Positions 59,078 to 64,000 of a stretch of 64,000 bases of DNA are shown one piece after another. The notes beneath the pieces are model-generated. The model searched no databases and was not told where the DNA came from. It saw only the letters and a list, made by a program, of their open reading frames with translations. The stretch is from Paraspadella gotoi (Eukaryota; Chaetognatha). The stretch is from the NCBI GenBank assembly GCA_051294375.1, contig CM119266.1, forward strand, positions 22,201,875-22,265,874. The letters are read 5' to 3'. Numbering within the stretch: position 1 is the first letter of the stretch; each line of letters starts with the position of its first letter. Both the position numbers and the translations under genes were made by a program.

Positions 59078-62000
59078 TTAAAAAACGCTCTCGGCAGATT
59101 TGAAAAGGTGCACTGGGTGAGAGGGACTCCTAGCTAGGCGTTTTTTCGATAGTATCTCCAGCTTCTCCATAATTGCTTTGAAAGTGATTCTTTCTTCGGG
59201 TTGAGCCGTCCAACATTGGTGCAGCAATTCGCGGACTTCTCTTGGATGTTGATCCATGGCTGGAAAAATCCAAAGAGATTTTATACTGGGCTCTCGAATT
59301 TAAATCTTTATCACAAAGAAATACGTAATTTTAATTCACCTTCGGGAATACGAAGTTTTCCATTCCCTCCTTGCCAGATGTGAACTTCCGGCTGTAGACG
59401 TCTGTGTGGGATCTCGTGACAAATGAGTTCAAACCAGACTGTGCCATAAGCGAAAACATCCGTGGCTTTCGAGAAGGGCAAATCTTCATCCTGGAATGTT
59501 TAAATCGTTTATATATTTTGAATTTCATAAATTTCAAACTATCTCACACAAATATTATATATCGCTAGGTAGTTGGTACCTGCTTGGTTGCGCTCAAAGC
59601 TCTCAAAACTTCGGGTGAGAGATACGAAAGCCATCCTTTGGGAATCATCAAGGCTTCACGGTTCTTATGCGGACATAGCTTAATCAAGCTAAAAAGTCCA
59701 AAATCCGTTATGACAACCTGATTATGACGTAATTAAGAAAATCAGTTCGCTTCACAGAATATATCTAGTTATAATTAAAAATTACTTACTTTATTCAAAT
59801 TTTCGATGAATATGTTTTTAGATTTGAGATCTTTGTGAATGATACCCCTCGCGTGAAGATAGCCAATTCCATTCGCCGTTTGTGTCGCAATTTGAATAAT
59901 CTAATGGTAAAAAATATTTTTAGTGAAATACTGAACGAAGTCGATATAATTTTCTTAAATTTCTTTATTTACTTTATTCATGGAGAATTTTTCTTTATGA
60001 GCAGGCTCATGAAGAAGAGTGTACAAAGTTTTCCCTCGGCATAAACTTGTGACTATAGCTAAATGAGGTGGTCTCATACAGGCTCCCATAAAAAGGACCA
60101 AATTTTCGTGGCGAGTTTTTCGAAAATTTGCAACCTACGATTAAAAAAATATTAATACGAAAGTATAAATATGTTTTATTTTCAAATAATTATTATTTAT
60201 CGAGTTTTTTAATAGGTTCGGATATAAAGATATAAAATTCTGAAAACTAAAAATCAATGATTTAAATATACCTCAGATTTAAAGGCGGTTAACTGGTTGA
60301 TTTGGTTTTCTGGGGTCCCACCATGATCCATGTCAAGCATCTTAACAGCAACCTCTCCATGCCAAATACCACGAAATACTGTGCCAAAGCGTCCGCGTCC
60401 TAAAATCGTAAAAGATGAAACATTTTTGTTTTGTTTTCTGCGTTGATTTTATAGTTGTTTAAATTAATAAAATTAATGCACAACTTATTAAAAAAAAGTT
60501 ATGGAATGATCAAAACAGGACGACAAAAAAAAATTTACCATATCACTGTAAAAGTGAAACCTCAAAATGAATTAAATTACCCCTTGCCTTTAAATTTCTT
60601 TACCTATCACAGTTCCGACATCAAGTTCGATAAAGGGAATGTCCCATTCCCTTAAAGTAGCAGAGAGGCTATTCTGTCGCAAGAATCCTCCTTGACCTCG
60701 ATTAGCGTCTGGGTCGAAATCTTGCGAATCCATTGAATCCACTCTAAAAAATTTCATAAATATTTTTTCAGAACCTTTAGAAAAAATGTTATTTCTCTAT
60801 GAAACATAATTAGTAGATTTAGTTTTAGTTAATTATTGATTAATGTAGAAAAAAGTACTTAGAGAAATTCGGTATCTTTTGGCAAAGAATTTTATAAAAT
60901 CTCTGTAACTTAAAGAATAAAAAAAATATTGGTAAAAAATTTATGAACCATATCATATGAAATTGGCACAATCAATATATATGTAACAAACCATAAAATT
61001 GATTATAATTTTTTCGACAGAACCCTCAATACCTGTCTGGTAACGTTTTTTCTGATGAATTGGAATCTATGACAGTTCTTGCGGACGAAGAACCACTGGA
61101 GCTCGATTGTGAGTTGTAAGTACTAGAAAGACCAAAAAGGTGAGTAAAAAATTTTAATTAGAAAGGAAATTAAGAAAAATACAAATAATAAAAGAAAACC
61201 TACTTGATGAGATCTGTCGTATTTTCTCTCGTGTTAGCCGACTGAGGTCCTGGGTCACTGCACACGAGCGAGGCACTAATTTTGGGTCCCCCACCATCGT
61301 TCAAGGGACTGAGGGATGCGACAGGCATCTGTGGCATAGTTGGCTGCAAGAGTTGAAAAAGTTTTAAAATAAAATCGTACACTGCGGTGCAAAAAAAAAT
61401 AGCCACTAGTTAGCTTTAAATACACCCTTACTTTTTTTTAATTTAAAAAAAATATTATGATTAAACTTTTTTTCGTTATGTTTGGGTTATTTGCTTTGAT
61501 GCACTGATGAAAGCTTGAATGAAAGCTGAAACTTGTATACAACTTTAAAAATAAAAATCGTTGATGTAAAAGATTTTGTCTTTAATTTCAAATAAAAAAA
61601 AAAATAATATAATTATATATATAAAAGAATTTATAATAAAATTATTTTATTTTTTTATAAAAATATTTTTTTAATTATTGCCAAATATAACATTTTAACA
61701 ATAAATACTGATAATCAATTTTCTTAAAATCATTTCAAAATCAAAAAAATAATTTTAATATTTTAATATAAAAATTTTAGTTTTAATGTAATTATAAAAA
61801 TTTATATTAATCTGTTTTAATATAAATTGTTATAAAAAACTTAAATATAAAAAAGCTTTAAAAATAACCCCGAGTAAATTATTATTCTACTACTTTTTTT
61901 TTACTTTTAAAAAAAAATTTCCCATATCGTTTTTTTATTTAATTTATTTTTAATAAAAAATGGTTGATACCTATCCCTACAGATATCTGATACTAAATTT

Positions 62001-64000
62001 GTTTAATAAAAATTATATTGTTAAAATTTATAATAAAAAAATTAAATTATTTTTAATTGAAATTAATTTTTTTTTATCAGAGCTTTTGTATCAATCAACT
62101 TTTATGTCCTCTAACTTTTAAATAGGACTTTAACCAATCGTTTCAGCTTTCAATAAACTTCATATATATTATTATAATTTTATAAAATTCAGCCATCCAA
62201 TATAGTTTTTCTCGATGCGAAACCAGTGGCTACTTTTTTTTTTGCCCGCAGTGTATATTAACTCTAAAAACTCGTGAGATGACGTAAAAAACTGTAAATA
62301 TTTCTGGAATTCACCCCACCTGACTTGCATCAGAGTCGACGCCCAGATGGTGCATATCCTTTGGTGGGTCGGTGCTGGTTTCGTTTCTACTTTGGTCGAC
62401 GGGAAGATCGGGAAATCGAAACGAGGTCGTCGATTCCGGGTGGATGACGATTCTTGGGGATGGACGCGGCGAACACGACGGCATTCCTCCCATGATGGCG
62501 TTGATTGGTTGATTGAGAAAAAGTGCCGGAGAAGAGGGAGTGGAGGAATTCGCGGATGATGCTGAGAAAACGAATGGGTTAAATGAATTAGTAAATGACG
62601 CTATTATTCTTAGATCAAACTTAAAAATAAAAAAAATTTAATGTTAGTCTTTAATCTTATGCCTTTCCACTAGATTTCGTGCAAAATACCAGTTGACGCC
62701 TCAGGTTACCCGTGGAGCTGCTGTCGTGAAACGCTGGGCCGGCGCCATTGCCGTTTACGCCGAGGCCGAAGGCGTGCCTCGTCGGAACGCTCGAATGTCG
62801 GATGTTGGGATGAGAGTTGGCGGCGCCTCCGACCAGGCGAGGATAGCCCGGCGGGAGGTTGCCGGGTGCCATGTCAGGCCCGGTGAAAAGCTGAAATGGC
62901 GGGATGCTGCGGCTCGATAAGTTAGGAGAATTTCCTGACGACGATGACACAACCTGGAACGATCAGAAGATAAGGAAAATTTATTTTTTAAGGATCAGAC
63001 TGTTCCACACCAGCTATAAGGTCCGTCAAGAAAATTTATTATTTATTATTTAGAAATCATGACTAATAACGACAAAGCATATATATATATATATATATAT
63101 GTCTCCCCAAAAATTATAGAAAATCAAAATTTTCACTCACCTGACGATAGAAATCCGCAATTCCAGGCAAAATGCAAACCGGCGCCTTGGAAATGCAATC
63201 CTTGTGGCAGACATATTTGCATTCCTTGCACTTCATTCCTAAAAAAAATGATTATTTTTCTCTTATTTTAAGAGTTACTTTAGATAATTTAACTAAAAGA
63301 AGTCAAAATTTAGGATTTTTTTTTACCGAATAACATCTTTTTGGAGCAAGCCTGACAAGTGAGCACTCGGAGGGCGTGGGCAAACTTGTGGTGAAACGGC
63401 GCTTGGACGATCCGTTTGGGCGACTTGTGGGAGGAACCCGAAGAGGAGGAAGGGGACGACTTGTGGCCGGAGAGCAGCCGGCCCAGATCGTCGTTGTCCA
63501 GAAGGGACGCGCCCGGACCGTCGCTCATGGACGAGCTCGAAGCCGCATACGACGAATCCATCATCTGAAAAGAATTCAAAAGGTTTTTTTATCGGTGAAT
63601 CTTCGAAACGCGTTAGACTAGTGAATGTACCGGATAAGAAGCAGGCGGAGGCCCTTCCACTAGGGAACCCACGACCTCCGTGCTCAAGCGCCGTCCATGC
63701 TGAAAATTGTCAACGAGCGTCAGGGTGTCCGTCCGACGTTTAGCCTGTAGTCAATCGGAGAAACAAATGAGACGGCGCTTTTCGGCTCAGGTACAATTTG
63801 GTTTCGTTCTGTATGTCTGAATTTAAATCATATTTATATACATTTAAACAATAACCGGTTGTTTAAAAAAAACATTTAACTAATATCTTGTATCAAACTA
63901 ATGAAATAACCCTTTCACTTTTAACCTTTTCGAGTAGCGCGGGATTGACGGGTTCGATCTTGTTGACGAGTTGTGATTCATGACTTCGACTTTTGGTCAG
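59078..64000 (-). CDS. ksr: kinase suppressor of Ras (KSR), 5' end outside window
   Basis: Scaffold of the RAF-MEK-ERK pathway. Exons in coding order: 64000(edge)-63926, 63631-63744, 63327-63564, 63141-63238, 62710-62953, 62320-62561, 61204-61343, 61033-61122, 60604-60743, 60272-60399, 59973-60134, 59790-59900, 59580-59717, 59340-59490, 59078-59259. Phases agree; 750 residues lie in the window. Order: Ser-rich region, C1 zinc finger ([16 protein letters not shown], then [12 protein letters not shown]), Ser/Pro region, the FRFP ERK-docking motif at 62,410-62,421, and the KSR lead-in REWDIPF. The kinase domain follows: [29 protein letters not shown]. The tail [11 protein letters not shown] is typical of KSR. 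The HKD (not HRD) triad separates it from RAF. The N-terminal domains lie outside the window. Confidence 0.95.
61380..62253. mobile_element. Tc1/mariner-like non-autonomous element (MITE)
   Basis: An 874-bp AT-rich insertion in the KSR intron between the exons at 62,320 and 61,343, flanked by TA. The left end reads CACTGCGGTGC, nine A, TAGCCACTAGTT. The right end reversed reads CACTGCGGGC, ten A, GTAGCCACTGGTT. The interior has no long frame. Confidence 0.8.
63080..63101. repeat. (AT)n run
   Basis: Short AT dinucleotide run in a KSR intron. Confidence 0.9.

Overview
This window is from an invertebrate animal genome; the phylum cannot be fixed from sequence alone. Genes are split by many GT-AG introns. 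The coding exons are GC-rich at third positions and sit in AT-rich introns. A KSR-type Ras-pathway scaffold kinase and a class 2 DYRK kinase point to a metazoan. The DNA is unusually rich in long (GA/CT)n arrays, with further (CTTT)n, (GTC)n, (AAC)n and (GAAT)n repeats.

Region 1 (about 1-21.5 kb) holds no credible host gene. A block of about 9.2 kb is present twice in tandem (about 1,796-11,120 and 11,146-20,342), with a partial third copy (20,368-21,140). The copies are joined by two 25-N gaps. Parts of the copies are identical and parts differ by many small indels, which looks more like an assembly artefact than biology. Each full copy carries the same decayed non-LTR (LINE) reverse transcriptase on the minus strand.

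Region 2 (21.6-44.9 kb, plus strand) is a 17-exon class 2 DYRK kinase gene. The exon phases I assigned agree throughout and give 1,132 residues. Its first intron (11.5 kb) contains a separate 4-exon gene for a 232-residue membrane protein and a phased array of four TCACGTGAC boxes.

Region 3 (45.8-52.1 kb) is an interleaved pair. A 12-exon F-box/LRR gene on the minus strand (488 residues) holds in its first intron six of the seven exons of a plus-strand multi-pass membrane protein gene (331 residues). The last intron of that gene in turn contains the F-box exon.

Region 4 (53.5-57.7 kb, minus strand) has S-adenosylhomocysteinase followed 517 bp downstream by S-adenosylmethionine synthetase. 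These are two consecutive enzymes of the methyl cycle, head to tail. The synthetase makes the methyl donor; the hydrolase removes the inhibitory by-product.

Region 5 (59.1-64.0 kb, minus strand) is a KSR gene cut by the window edge, with C1 domain, FRFP ERK-docking motif and kinase domain. Two Tc1/mariner-like non-autonomous elements with terminal inverted repeats and TA flanks lie in introns of the F-box and KSR genes. All gene models were built by hand from splice sites, reading phase and family resemblance; no database search was possible.
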